A stretch of 64,000 bases of DNA from Avipropionibacterium sp050157065. Its GTDB lineage: Bacteria; Actinomycetota; Actinomycetes; Propionibacteriales; Propionibacteriaceae. Location: NCBI GenBank assembly GCA_050157065.1, contig CP189573.1, one strand, 5' to 3'. Positions 9,231-17,620 of the stretch are shown here, piece after piece. Position numbers and translations under genes: made by a program. The first letter of the stretch is position 1, and each line of letters starts with the position of its first letter. Below the pieces are notes generated by a model. That model made no database searches and was not told the DNA's origin. It saw nothing but the letters and a program-made list of their open reading frames with translations.

Positions 9231-10054
9231 CAGCCTCGTGGCGTCTCGGGCGTCGCGGGCCGTGCCCCGTCCGGCATCGTCAGCTCGAGCAGGTCGCCCG
9301 GTGCCATCGCCACGTCGCCACGTCGCACGACGATCTTGCGGAACGTCTCCAGCAACGGTGCGACCGGCCCGTCGAGGCCTTCCGACACCGACGCCTGGCC
9401 GTACAGCACCCCGCGCAGGCACCAGCGTGGGCCTTGGGCCACCCACATCCGCGACGGCTGGTAGCCCTGCTCACCGTCGGGTGTCTGCACCGGCAACAAC
9501 CGACGCAGCTCAGTCCCGAAGGGGCCCTTCACGTGTGCCACCGAACCACCGGCCTCGTTGGTCGCGGTGACGATCTCCTCGCGCAGTTCGCTCCACAACC
9601 CACCACTGCGGGGTGCGGCGAAGGCGGCGATCTCCAGCGCGGAGTCGCCCTTGATCAACAGGGCCGACATGACCTGCTGGGTCTCCTCGGAGACCTGCAG
9701 CCGCAACTCCATGCCTTCGAAGCCGGTGACGATCAGGCTGCCCAGGTCGATCCGCATCGGATCCGGCTCGTCCAGCAGCTCGGCGTCCACCTCCGACAGG
9801 TCGTACGGGCCGTCGTCCCGCCACCACCGGGCATCGAACGCGTCCCAGTCGGTGTCGTCAGCAGGGGCGTCGGCCCCGGTGTGTGCCTCGTCGACCGCGT
9901 CGCGTTCCTCGTCGACCGCGTCGTGGTCCTCGTCGACCGCGTCATGATCCTCGTCGACCTCGGCCTCGGCCGGGGTCGCGGTGTCGGCATGCTCCTCCTC
10001 GGATGAATCCGACCGGGATCCACCGCGCTTGCCGAACAACCTGTCAAAGATCAT
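9230..10054 (-). CDS. DUF3710 domain protein with acidic repeat N-terminus
   Basis: This protein has 274 residues. It starts MIFDRLFGKRGGSR, followed by an acidic low-complexity stretch (about 20-60) built from 7-residue units like DEDHDAV, then the DUF3710 domain (about 85-260). DUF3710 is found next to dut in actinobacteria and has no established function. The ATG at 10054 has GAGGGG upstream; an upstream in-frame start near 10165 would run into the dut coding region. A TATCCT hexamer at 10105-10100, inside the end of dut, could provide its own promoter. Confidence 0.82.
   Translation of the reverse strand: MIFDRLFGKRGGSRSDSSEEEHADTATPAEAEVDEDHDAVDEDHDAVDEERDAVDEAHTGADAPADDTDWDAFDARWWRDDGPYDLSEVDAELLDEPDPMRIDLGSLIVTGFEGMELRLQVSEETQQVMSALLIKGDSALEIAAFAAPRSGGLWSELREEIVTATNEAGGSVAHVKGPFGTELRRLLPVQTPDGEQGYQPSRMWVAQGPRWCLRGVLYGQASVSEGLDGPVAPLLETFRKIVVRRGDVAMAPGDLLELTMPDGARPATPETPRG
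9887..9960. repeat. 21-bp coding tandem repeat in DUF3710 gene
   Basis: There are three 21-bp units (9887-9907, 9908-9928, 9929-9949) plus a partial fourth, each beginning CTCGTCGACCGCGTC on the plus strand. On the coding strand they encode acidic DEDHDAV-like heptads. The unit length is a multiple of three, so copy-number change would keep the frame. Confidence 0.75.
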
Positions 10055-10097
10055 CAAGTTCCCCTCGTCCAGGGCCGCGGGTCGTTCACGGCCTCGC

Positions 10098-10568
10098 CTA
10101 GGATAGTTCGCTCGTTCCAGTCCACCCGGCCACACCGCCGGAGGATCCGTGACCGCCGGCCCCACGGATCGACGCCGGCAGGTCGGTCACCTCCACGAAC
10201 CGGGCCTGCCAGACCTGCTGGATGACCAGCTGCGCGATCCGGTCGCCACGCTGCAGCTCGATCGGCTCGGTCGGATCGGTGTTGATCAGGCACACCTGGA
10301 CCTCACCGCGGTACCCGGCGTCGATGGTGCCCGGGGTGTTCACGATCGACAGCCCGTGCCGGGCCGCCAGCCCCGACCGGGGATGCACGAACGCGGCGTA
10401 GCCCTCGGGCAGGGCGATCGCGATCCCGGTCGGCACCAGCACCCGCTCACCCGGCTGGATCGTCACGTCCACAGCAATCTGAAGGTCCCCGCCCGCATCG
10501 CCGGGGTGGGCGTACGAAGGCAGTTCGACCCCGTCGCGGACCCGGGTGATCAACACCTCAACCGGCAT
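10098..10568 (-). CDS. dut: Deoxyuridine 5'-triphosphate nucleotidohydrolase (dUTPase)
   Basis: This trimeric enzyme hydrolyses dUTP to dUMP and PPi, keeping uracil out of DNA and feeding dTMP synthesis. It has 156 residues. All five dUTPase motifs are visible in order: DAGGDL, HPRSGLAARHG, NTPGTIDAGYRGEV (the catalytic Asp and uracil-recognition hairpin), RGDRIAQLV, and the glycine-rich tail RGAGGHGSSG, where His replaces the more usual Phe of GGFGSTG. The ATG at 10568 follows AGGAGG. It overlaps the end of the DUF3093 gene by 11 bp, so the two are probably translated from one message. Confidence 0.95.
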   Translation of the reverse strand: MPVEVLITRVRDGVELPSYAHPGDAGGDLQIAVDVTIQPGERVLVPTGIAIALPEGYAAFVHPRSGLAARHGLSIVNTPGTIDAGYRGEVQVCLINTDPTEPIELQRGDRIAQLVIQQVWQARFVEVTDLPASIRGAGGHGSSGGVAGWTGTSELS

Positions 10569-11046
10569 CGACGGCCTCCTTGTGCGCCTGGTCGGTCCGG
10601 GGCAGGTGTGACCGGATCGCAGCGGCGAGCAGTTCGGGCCGTCGACTCCCCACGAGCCAGTACGGGTGAGGATCGGCCGGGTCGTCGAGGGTGACCTCCA
10701 CGACCCGGGGCAGGTAGGGGCGTACCACCAGCAACGCCCGCGCATCCGCCTGTGGACCCATCCGATCACGGCCGGCAGCCTCGTCGAGGGCCGCCACCGA
10801 GGCCACGTACGGCCAGGTGAGCACACCACGACCGAGGTGCAGCCCCTCGTCGTCCACCCGGATCCGCAACCCGCCGTAGCTCAGGAACAGGGCCGCCACG
10901 ACGGCCATCACGGCCACCCCGCTGACCGCACCCGGGCCCCAGCCCAGGAAGTGTGTCACCGCCAGCACCATCGACAGAGCGAACCCGACGCCCAGCAGCC
11001 ACCAGTGCACCGGCACCCACAGCAGTTCGGTGTAGTCACGGTTCAC
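10558..11046 (-). CDS. DUF3093 membrane protein
   Basis: This is a 162-residue protein with two adjacent N-terminal transmembrane segments (WWLLGVGFALSMVLAVTHFL and the GAVSGVAVMAVVAALFLSY region) and a soluble C-terminal part containing RPYLPRVVEVTL. The family is conserved next to dut in actinobacteria and has no known function. The start is uncertain: GTG at 11046 gives the usual family length, while ATGs at 11091/11094 would add about 16 residues. The last codons overlap dut. Confidence 0.78.
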   Translation of the reverse strand: MNRDYTELLWVPVHWWLLGVGFALSMVLAVTHFLGWGPGAVSGVAVMAVVAALFLSYGGLRIRVDDEGLHLGRGVLTWPYVASVAALDEAAGRDRMGPQADARALLVVRPYLPRVVEVTLDDPADPHPYWLVGSRRPELLAAAIRSHLPRTDQAHKEAVDAG

Positions 11047-11149
11047 CTGGATCCCACCGTCCTCCCCCTGTTCATGGTGCCAGCCTCTCATCATCCCTTG
11101 CCGAAACCGGACGGCGTCGCTGCGACGACCGGGCCGCCCGCCCCGACGA

Positions 11150-11178
11150 TGACCCGTCGCCGGCAGCGCGGTTAGGAT
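11150..11178 (+). promoter_or_regulatory. Candidate promoter for the DUF4235 gene
   Basis: TGACCC (11150-11155) and TAGGAT (11173-11178) are separated by 17 bp, about 50 bp before the GTG at 11230. This spacing suits a primary sigma factor. It lies in the gap between divergent genes. Confidence 0.45.
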
Positions 11179-11229
11179 GGAGACGTCCAGGTCCGGCATC
11201 CGGGCACGGCCCCGACGAAAGGACACGAC

Positions 11230-11520
11230 GTGGAGTTCTCCGACAAGCTCGTGTGGAAGGTCTACATCGGCGTGATCGGTGCGGTGACCACCATCGCGGC
11301 GCAGAAGTTGATCACGTTGGCATGGCGGGCCGCCACCGGTGAGGAGCCCCCGTCACCGACGGATCCGGAGACCCCGCTGGCGACCGCGGCCACCTGGGCC
11401 CTTGCCAGCGGCGTGGGCATGGGTGCCACGCAACTGCTGACCGCGCGGCTGGCCGCACGCCACTACGCCAAGAGCGGTCGCAAGGCGCCCGGGCTCGGCC
11501 GGGTCAAGTTGAAGCTCTGA
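11230..11520 (+). CDS. DUF4235 small membrane protein
   Basis: This 96-residue protein has two transmembrane helices (about 9-30 and 55-75). It starts MEFSDKLVWKVYIGVIGAVTT and ends in a basic tail GRKAPGLGRVKLKL, the standard DUF4235 pattern. The GTG at 11230 has GAAAGGA 6 nt upstream. The function of the family is unknown. It converges on the DUF4193 gene across a tandem repeat. Confidence 0.85.
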   Translation: MEFSDKLVWKVYIGVIGAVTTIAAQKLITLAWRAATGEEPPSPTDPETPLATAATWALASGVGMGATQLLTARLAARHYAKSGRKAPGLGRVKLKL

Positions 11521-11529
11521 CCCGGCCCG

Positions 11530-11612
11530 CCCGTCCCGACAGGTGTCAGGCCCGTCCCGACAGGTGTCAGGCCCGTCCCGACAGGTGTCAGGCCCGTCCC
11601 GACGGGTGTCAG
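11530..11612. repeat. 21-bp tandem repeat, four copies, between convergent genes
   Basis: Four head-to-tail copies begin at 11530, 11551, 11572 and 11593. Each starts CCCGTCCCGACAGGTGTCAG; the last has one change (ACAGG to ACGGG). Each unit holds the small inverted repeat GACA-GG-TGTC. The last copy covers the stop codon of the DUF4193 gene (11609-11611). Confidence 0.9.
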
Positions 11613-11908
11613 CCTGCGCAGTCGTAGCAGTAGTGGTTCTTCCCACGCGTCTCGGCGATCTGGCTGCGGTGACGCACCAGGAAGCACCCGGCACAGGTGA
11701 ATTCGTCCTGCTGCCGCGGCAGCACCCTGACGGTGAGTTCCTCGTGTGACAGGTCGGCACCGGGCAGCTCGAACGACTCGGCCGCCTCGACCTCGTCCTC
11801 GTCGACCTTGCCGGAGTTCTTGTCGTTGCGGCGGGTCTTGAGCTCTTCGAGGCTGTCCTCGCTGTTCTCGTCATCGGTCTTGCGTGGGGCGTCGTAATCG
11901 GTCGCCAT
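11609..11908 (-). CDS. DUF4193 zinc-ribbon protein
   Basis: This is a 99-residue acidic protein starting MATDYDAPRKTDDE. Its C-terminal half carries two CxxC pairs, CAGC and CYDC, about 20 residues apart, which look like a zinc ribbon. DUF4193 is widespread in actinobacteria near sigA and has no assigned function. The ATG at 11908 follows GAAGGGA. The stop codon lies inside the 21-bp tandem repeat, so the repeat sits exactly at the gene's 3' end. Confidence 0.88.
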   Translation of the reverse strand: MATDYDAPRKTDDENSEDSLEELKTRRNDKNSGKVDEDEVEAAESFELPGADLSHEELTVRVLPRQQDEFTCAGCFLVRHRSQIAETRGKNHYCYDCAG

Positions 11909-12117
11909 CTCTTCCCTTCTCCAATACCTGCGACGGTGGTCGTCCACCGCGTGAAAGTCATGTGTGTGGGCACCGGCGGACAGGCCGCGCGGCCCGTCCG
12001 GCTCCGCGTATCTTTATCACACTCACGCAGCGCCTGGGTGCCGGCGTATGAACCACAACGCCGTCTCGCCCGTTTTGTTCCTGTTCCCGCCAACTTTCTG
12101 GATCGGAATCCGTACCG

Positions 12118-13200
12118 ATGGCTCGTGTCCTGTGTTGCCCCGACTCGTTCAAGGGCAGCCTCGACGCCCTCACCGCCGCACGATCCTTGGCGGCCGGCTG
12201 GACCGAGGTTCGACCCGACGACCAGGTGTGCTGTCTGGCCCAGGCCGACGGCGGAGAGGGCACGGTAGCAGCCGTCGCCGCCGGTGACCCGAGCGGGCAC
12301 CTGCATGAGGTGGCCGGCCTGACCGGCCCGGACCACAGCCCGGTCACCGCGCGGTGGTATCGGCTCGGCGACATCGGGGTCTGTGAGGTCGCGACGGTCG
12401 CCGGGTTACCGCTGATGCCCACCCCCGACGCCCTCGGCGCCACCAGCCGAGGCGTGGGTGAGCTGATCGCCGCCGCGATCGACGCCGGCTGCCGTGAGGT
12501 GTTCGTCGGGCTGGGCGGATCGGCCAGCACCGACGGCGGTGCCGGCGCGCTGGCGGCCCTCGGACACGGCCTGTTCGCCGCCGACGGGTCGGTGCTGCCC
12601 GACGGCGGCGGCGCCCTCACCGGACTGGCCCGGATCGTACGGCCCGCGCAACCGCCCGCCTGCCGGGTCACGTTGGTCACCGACGTGACCGCTCCCCTGC
12701 TGGGCGACGGTGGCGCGGCGGCGGTGTTCGGTCCGCAGAAGGGGGCGGACGCCGCGGACGTCGTCCGGCTGGAAGCGGGTCTGACCCGGTGGGCCGAACT
12801 GCTCGGCGGGCCGACCGACCAGCCGGGGATGGGCGCCGCCGGTGGCCTCGGATACGGCCTGGTGCGGGGCCTGGGTGCCCAGATCGTCGACGGCGCGGCC
12901 TGGGTGGCCACGCGCACCGGGCTGACCGAGGCACTGGCCGCCAGTGACCTGGTGATCACCGGGGAGGGCCGGTTCGATGCGACCTCGCTCACCGGGAAGG
13001 TCGTGGGCCACGTGGTGGCACTGGGCGAGGCCCACGGGGTCCCGGTGCAGGTCGTCGCCGGTCAGGTCGAGCCGGTGGCCGGGGTCGCGGCCCGGTCGCT
13101 GGTGGAATGGGCAGGTGATCCCCCGTCGGCGATGGCCGATCCGCAGCGGTGGCTACGCGCCGCCGGTCGCCGGCTCGCCGAGGAGTTCGGCGATCGCTGA
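12118..13200 (+). CDS. Glycerate 2-kinase (GlxK/GarK family)
   Basis: This is a cytoplasmic enzyme that phosphorylates glycerate with ATP, feeding glycolysis from glyoxylate or serine pathways. It has 360 residues, the usual length. Family landmarks are the start VLCCPDSFKGSL, QADGGEGT, GLGGSASTDGG (about 131-141), FGPQKGA, and ITGEGRFDATSLTGK near the C-terminus. The ATG at 12118 has no good Shine-Dalgarno. The 3' end overlaps the convergent ferrochelatase gene by 48 bp. Confidence 0.92.
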   Translation: MARVLCCPDSFKGSLDALTAARSLAAGWTEVRPDDQVCCLAQADGGEGTVAAVAAGDPSGHLHEVAGLTGPDHSPVTARWYRLGDIGVCEVATVAGLPLMPTPDALGATSRGVGELIAAAIDAGCREVFVGLGGSASTDGGAGALAALGHGLFAADGSVLPDGGGALTGLARIVRPAQPPACRVTLVTDVTAPLLGDGGAAAVFGPQKGADAADVVRLEAGLTRWAELLGGPTDQPGMGAAGGLGYGLVRGLGAQIVDGAAWVATRTGLTEALAASDLVITGEGRFDATSLTGKVVGHVVALGEAHGVPVQVVAGQVEPVAGVAARSLVEWAGDPPSAMADPQRWLRAAGRRLAEEFGDR

Positions 13201-14262
13201 CCGGCCCGGTTCGCGCAGGTTCGGGCAGCAGTCGGGGCGACAGGTCAACCACCCCGGCCCACCGAGGGTGCCGGGTTCGGTCGACGGTTGCCGTTCGCCG
13301 CGAGCCACCTCTGCCCTGGCCTGCAACGCGTCGACCAGCCCGCTGACGAAGGCTGGGTGCGTACCGGCCGTCGCGGCCCGGACACAGGTGATGCCGACCT
13401 CAGCCGCGGTGGCCGCGGCCTCGGTGTCGAGGTCCTGGATCACCTCCATGTGGTCGGAGGTGAAGCCGATCGGTGCCAGCACGACCGGATGCGGGTCGCC
13501 GGCCAGCTCGCGGAGCCTGTCGTTCACGTCCGGCTCCAGCCACGGCTGCGACGGCGGGCCCGAGCGGGAGCAGTACACCAGTTCGTGGCGCAGACCCGGC
13601 CACTGTTCGCTCAGCCGGGCCACCACCCGTTCGCCGACGCTCTCGTGCCACGCCACGTACGACCCCGCGTCAGGTCGTCCGCTCGGCCCGGCGGACTCGG
13701 CCATCGCGGTCGGGATGGAGTGGGTCACGAACAGGATCCGTGCCGGCGGTGTGTCCCCGAGTCGGCGCAGCGCACCGTCGACCGCGTCGGCGTTGGCCGT
13801 CACGAATCCCTCGTCGGTCGCGTACTGTCCGATCCGGTCGACGACCAGGTCGTCGGCCCCGGCTTCGGCCAGCGCGTCGGCCACGTTCTCCCGGTACTGC
13901 CGACACGACGAGTACGACGGGTAGGCACTGGTGGTGAGGGCCAGCAACCGTCGGGCACCGGACTGCTGGGCCGCCGCGATCGTGTTGGCGAGGTACGGCT
14001 CGGAGTTGCGGTTGCCCCACCACAGCTCCACGTCGACCTCGCGGCGCGCCAGTTCCTGTTCCAGTGCGGCCAACAGTGCCCGGCACTGGTCGTTGATGGG
14101 GCTCCGACCACCGTGGTCGTGGTAGTGCTCGGCGACCAGGGCCAGCCGTTCGTCGGGGATGTTGCGGCCAGCGGTCACGCGGCGCAGGAACGGCATCACC
14201 TCGTCGGGAGCCTCCGGTCCGCCGAAGGACACCAGCAACACACCGTCATAGGGATCGAGCAC
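13153..14262 (-). CDS. hemH: Ferrochelatase, coproporphyrin type, with [2Fe-2S]-style cysteines
   Basis: This enzyme inserts Fe2+ into a porphyrin. In actinobacteria the substrate is normally coproporphyrin III (the CpfC route), which is family knowledge rather than something seen here. It has 369 residues from GTG 14262. Visible motifs are LLVSFGGPEAPDEV, the TTSAYPSYSSCRQYREN block and HSIPTAM with the catalytic His. The internal Cys in SSCRQY plus a C-terminal cluster TCRPDCCPN match the four [2Fe-2S] ligands of mycobacterial ferrochelatase. Its end overlaps glycerate kinase tail to tail. Confidence 0.92.
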   Translation of the reverse strand: MLDPYDGVLLVSFGGPEAPDEVMPFLRRVTAGRNIPDERLALVAEHYHDHGGRSPINDQCRALLAALEQELARREVDVELWWGNRNSEPYLANTIAAAQQSGARRLLALTTSAYPSYSSCRQYRENVADALAEAGADDLVVDRIGQYATDEGFVTANADAVDGALRRLGDTPPARILFVTHSIPTAMAESAGPSGRPDAGSYVAWHESVGERVVARLSEQWPGLRHELVYCSRSGPPSQPWLEPDVNDRLRELAGDPHPVVLAPIGFTSDHMEVIQDLDTEAAATAAEVGITCVRAATAGTHPAFVSGLVDALQARAEVARGERQPSTEPGTLGGPGWLTCRPDCCPNLREPGRSAIAELLGEPATGGA

Positions 14263-14417
14263 GCCCCCATGGTGCCACCCAGCAGCAGTTCCGCCGACCG
14301 GGCCCGAAGATGCCGTGTCGACATACCGCCACGGAAGCTTGCTGCCCGCACGGTGAGGTGCCACAGTTGGCGCCAGCACCGGCCGCGGGGACGGCAGGGC
14401 GAGCGAGAGGAAACGAC

Positions 14418-14666
14418 ATGGGTTACGGCATCGGAATCGGGATCGTGCTGATCGTGATCGGGGCGATCCTGGTCTTCGCACTCCAGGTCGACATTCCCGG
14501 CATCGGGGACGACACGCTGGGCATCATCCTGATCGTCGCCGGCGTCGCGGCGATCATCCTGGGCTTCGTGTTGGCTGCCCTGCGCGGCAGGTCGCGCCAC
14601 GTCACCGAGGTCCGCGGTCAGCAGGGCACCGAGGTGCGCGAGACCCGCCGCGACGACGTCGTCTGA
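14418..14666 (+). CDS. DUF6458 small two-helix membrane protein
   Basis: This 82-residue protein starts MGYGIGIGIVLIVIGAILVF. It has two transmembrane helices (about 3-22 and 34-57), a short loop DIPGIGDDTLG between them, and a charged C-terminal tail with RGRSRHVTEVRGQ. It matches the actinobacterial DUF6458 family of unknown function. The ATG at 14418 follows GAGAGG. It stands alone, divergent from ferrochelatase and upstream of sepH. Confidence 0.82.
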   Translation: MGYGIGIGIVLIVIGAILVFALQVDIPGIGDDTLGIILIVAGVAAIILGFVLAALRGRSRHVTEVRGQQGTEVRETRRDDVV

Positions 14667-14869
14667 CAGCTTGGGTGCCGCCGGACTCGCTGCCACTCCA
14701 CTGGTGCGACACGGCGAGGCACCCACTCTCCGCAGGAACCACCGAGTAGGTTTGGGTCAGGGCCACGTCACGATCCGGTGGCGAACCGCCAAACATCGGG
14801 CGACGTCGGCCGCCGAGACAGTGTCCGTCCAGGACAACACCGAGACACCAGGGGACCGCGGAGATCTTG

Positions 14870-16705
14870 ATGGAGAGTGAACTCAGGCCACGAGACATCC
14901 AGGCTCGGGTCAGGGCCGGCGCATCGGTCGAGGAGCTCGCCAGCCAGACGGAGATGTCAGCGGCGATGGTCGAGCGCTTCGCCGGGCCGGTGCTGGCCGA
15001 GCGTGCCCACACGGCGGCGGCCGCACTCACCTCGACCCTGCGACGGACCGGCGGGGGGTCGTCCCACAGCCCGTTGCGGATCGCGGTCAGCGAGCGGCTG
15101 GCGAGCGTCGGCGTTGAGTTCGACACCGTCGACTGGGACTCGTACCGGTTGCCCGACGCCCGGTGGGCGGTGACCGCCACCTACGTGATCGCGGAGGAAC
15201 GGCGGACCGCGGAGTTCATCTTCCACCCGTCCGGAAAGTTCTCCGTCACCGCGAACGACGAGGCCGGCGGACTGGCGCGGGAGCTCCCGTGGCCGCCGGC
15301 CGGCGAGTCGGCACCCGAGGAGTCCGCGGACGGCGACGACGAGCCGACGGTCGACCTGGCCGACGAACTGGCCCTGGTGACCGCCACCCGTGAGGAGGCG
15401 GAACGGGCTGCCCGGGAGAACGGGAACGGCACCGACGGCGGTGACGCCCCGGGTGACAACACGACCACGACGGCGAAGGCCGGCGCCACTCCCGACCGGG
15501 CCGGCCAGGGCAGGCGCGGCGGCCGACGGAAGTCCGCGGCGCCTACGGAGGCCAGCACCGCACCGGCTGCCGAGGTGACCGACGAGGCCGCTGAGGACGG
15601 CGCGGCCAGCCAGGGCAGCAGCGATCAGGCGGACGACGCCGATTCGACGACGGCCGATTCGACGACGGCCGAGACGACGACGGCCGAGACGACGACGGCC
15701 GAGACGAACGCGGCCGAGACGGCGACGGAGACCTCCGCGCCGGCGGAGGACACGGCAACGGACACCACGGTGGGGAGCGAGCAGGCGACCGCGTCGGCCC
15801 AGCCCGCCGAAGCCTCCCCCGCATCGGGGCGATCCGGCCGGAAGGCGAGGACACGGCAGTCGCGCCGCGCCCGTACCCGGACCAAGCCGACGACCAGCGA
15901 GCCCCCCGCGGCCTCGACCGCGGGCACCGACGCCGGTCCGACACCCGAACCCTCGAGCGCCGCACCCGAACTCAGCGAGGACGGCACCGGCTCGCAGATC
16001 GATCGGCTGTTCGCCATGTTCGACGGGGACGACGGGCCACGCCGGGACGACGGTGAGGACACCGGTCCGCTGTACGCGGGGCTGAGTGATGCGGCCGCCG
16101 TACCGGACGTCGACAGCGGCCAGACCTGGGACAGTGGCGACAGCACCGAGATGCCGGTCGAACCGAGCCTGTTCGACGACGACCCGACCTTCGCCGTCGC
16201 TCCTGCGCCGGCACCCCCACCGAAGCAGCGCCGCCAGCGACGTACGTCACGCACGGACCGAGCGGCCACGACGGACAACACTGACGCGACGGACAACACC
16301 GACGCGACGGACAACACTGACGCGACGGACAACACTGACGCGACGAGCAGCAACGATCCGGCCGCCACCGACGCGGCCGCGGCGCCGGTCGAGTCACCCA
16401 CGCCGAGCCCACCCGACGCGCCCGGCGAAACGGTGGCCGACACCGCTGACTCGGTTGACACCGCTGGCCCGGCCGACACCGCTGGCTCGGGCCACGCCGC
16501 TGACTCGGCTGACGCCACCGACCCGGCCGACAGGGCTTCGACGGCGGATCAGGACCCCGCGGCGTCCGCCGAGAAGCCGACCACCGACAAGCCGGCCACC
16601 GAGAAGCCGGCCGAGGCGCCGGCGAAGTCGAAGCGCCGCAAGGGGCGGGCAGCCGTACCGAGCTGGGACGAGATCATGTTCGGGTCTCCCCGCCGCCGCG
16701 GCTGA
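14870..16705 (+). CDS. sepH: Septation protein SepH (apparently short N-terminus)
   Basis: SepH is an actinobacterial FtsZ-assembly activator. This form has 611 residues. MESELRPRDIQARVRAGAS matches the helix-turn-helix part of the DUF3071/SepH domain, and the C-terminus carries the conserved VPSWDEIMFGSP. The roughly 50 residues that usually precede LRPRDIQ are absent: none of the three frames between 14700 and 14867 encodes them, and a GGAG lies 6 nt before ATG 14870. The middle (about 140-590) is Ala/Thr/Glu/Asp-rich, low-complexity and highly repetitive. In-frame TTG 14867 is the only slightly longer option. Identity is sure; the missing N-terminus is the odd part. Confidence 0.9.
   Translation: MESELRPRDIQARVRAGASVEELASQTEMSAAMVERFAGPVLAERAHTAAAALTSTLRRTGGGSSHSPLRIAVSERLASVGVEFDTVDWDSYRLPDARWAVTATYVIAEERRTAEFIFHPSGKFSVTANDEAGGLARELPWPPAGESAPEESADGDDEPTVDLADELALVTATREEAERAARENGNGTDGGDAPGDNTTTTAKAGATPDRAGQGRRGGRRKSAAPTEASTAPAAEVTDEAAEDGAASQGSSDQADDADSTTADSTTAETTTAETTTAETNAAETATETSAPAEDTATDTTVGSEQATASAQPAEASPASGRSGRKARTRQSRRARTRTKPTTSEPPAASTAGTDAGPTPEPSSAAPELSEDGTGSQIDRLFAMFDGDDGPRRDDGEDTGPLYAGLSDAAAVPDVDSGQTWDSGDSTEMPVEPSLFDDDPTFAVAPAPAPPPKQRRQRRTSRTDRAATTDNTDATDNTDATDNTDATDNTDATSSNDPAATDAAAAPVESPTPSPPDAPGETVADTADSVDTAGPADTAGSGHAADSADATDPADRASTADQDPAASAEKPTTDKPATEKPAEAPAKSKRRKGRAAVPSWDEIMFGSPRRRG
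16274..16345. repeat. 18-bp coding tandem repeat in sepH
   Basis: Four in-frame 18-bp units, GACAACACTGACGCGACG with one T/C change, encode the hexapeptide DNTDAT four times in the disordered linker. A second repetitive block of 15-bp ACGACGGCC-type units lies near 15640-15725. Confidence 0.9.
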
Positions 16706-16710
16706 CGCCC

Positions 16711-16742
16711 CCTCCCGTCGACGGACCCTCCCGTCGACGGAC
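16711..16742. repeat. 16-bp perfect tandem duplication after sepH
   Basis: CCTCCCGTCGACGGAC is present twice head to tail (16711-16726, 16727-16742), starting 5 bp after the sepH stop. Each copy contains the 10-bp palindrome CCGTCGACGG. Confidence 0.9.
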
Positions 16743-16754
16743 CCTACTGCTGAC

Positions 16755-16803
16755 GATCCGTCGGGCCGGCATCCCCGGCCTCAGCCGGGTCGCCGAACGG
16801 ATC
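16755..16803. terminator. Candidate bidirectional terminator, sepH / sulfurtransferase
   Basis: An outer stem GATCCGT (16755-16761) with ACGGATC (16797-16803) encloses smaller GC-rich hairpins. It lies between the convergent sepH and sulfurtransferase genes and touches the latter's stop. There is no U-tract, so this is only a candidate. Confidence 0.4.
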
Positions 16804-17620
16804 AGTCGTCGTCGCCGGTGGCGACCGGGCGGTCGGGATCGCGGATCCATTCACTCCATGACCCCGGGTAGAGCACGCCGTCGGCCCGCCCGGCGACGGC
16901 GAGTGACAGCACGGCCTTGCTGGCGGTCAGTCCGGAGCCGCAGTAGATGACCGGCTGCTCCCCCACCCCGGCCCACCGTTCGGCCAACTCCTCGGCCGGT
17001 CGCAGCCCGCCGTGCTCGGAGTCGAGGTCACCGATCGGCAGGTTGACCGCACCGGGGATGTGGCCGGCCACCGGGTCGATCGGCTCGGACTCCCCGGCCC
17101 ACCGCTCCCGGATGCGGACGTCGACCACCGACCCCGCCGCCGTACGGACCTCCTCGGGCCCGACCTGGGGCAACCGGCCCGGGTGTGCGGTGAAGTCGCC
17201 CGGCCGGACCGGGTCGTCCGGCCCGGCCACCACCGGCCGCCCGGCTGCCGCCCAGGCCCGGAACCCGCCGTCCAGCACGCGTACCTGATCATGACCGGCA
17301 TCGCGCAGGAGCCACCACAGTCGCGCGGCTCCGAGCAGGTCCCCGCCGTCCATCGCGACCACCTCGGTGGCCTCGGACACCCCGACCCGGCGCAGGGCGG
17401 CGGTCAGCCGGTCCGCGCTCGGCAACGGATGACGTCCCCGATCCCCCGGCGGGTCGGACAGTTCGCGATCCACGTCGAGCCAGCGGGCGCCAGGCAGGTG
17501 TCCTTCGACGAACTCGTCGCGGCCCGGCCGCCCCACCAGGTTGTAGCGGGCGTCCAGGACGACCGGGGCGTTCGGCCCACCGAGCGCCTCGGCCAGCTCG
17601 GCCACATCGATCATGATCAT
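16802..17620 (-). CDS. sseA: Sulfurtransferase, two-rhodanese-domain (thiosulfate/3-mercaptopyruvate type)
   Basis: This enzyme moves sulfane sulfur from thiosulfate or 3-mercaptopyruvate to an acceptor. It has 272 residues, with an inactive N-terminal rhodanese domain (about 1-125) and an active C-terminal one (about 145-265). The catalytic cysteine is C227 in VIYCGSGLTA. The CGSGxTA loop is closer to the mercaptopyruvate type than the thiosulfate CRxGxxR loop. The start ATG at 17620 overlaps the upstream phosphatase stop in an ATGA, so the two are translationally coupled. Confidence 0.9.
   Translation of the reverse strand: MIMIDVAELAEALGGPNAPVVLDARYNLVGRPGRDEFVEGHLPGARWLDVDRELSDPPGDRGRHPLPSADRLTAALRRVGVSEATEVVAMDGGDLLGAARLWWLLRDAGHDQVRVLDGGFRAWAAAGRPVVAGPDDPVRPGDFTAHPGRLPQVGPEEVRTAAGSVVDVRIRERWAGESEPIDPVAGHIPGAVNLPIGDLDSEHGGLRPAEELAERWAGVGEQPVIYCGSGLTASKAVLSLAVAGRADGVLYPGSWSEWIRDPDRPVATGDDD

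Noticed and set aside
9887..9960. Non-coding minisatellite
   Set aside because: The 21-bp repeat is in frame inside the DUF3710 gene and encodes acidic heptads.
14701..14866. Riboswitch or small RNA upstream of sepH
   Set aside because: No recognisable aptamer core or terminator/antiterminator pair was found; the stretch shows nothing beyond a weak ribosome site.
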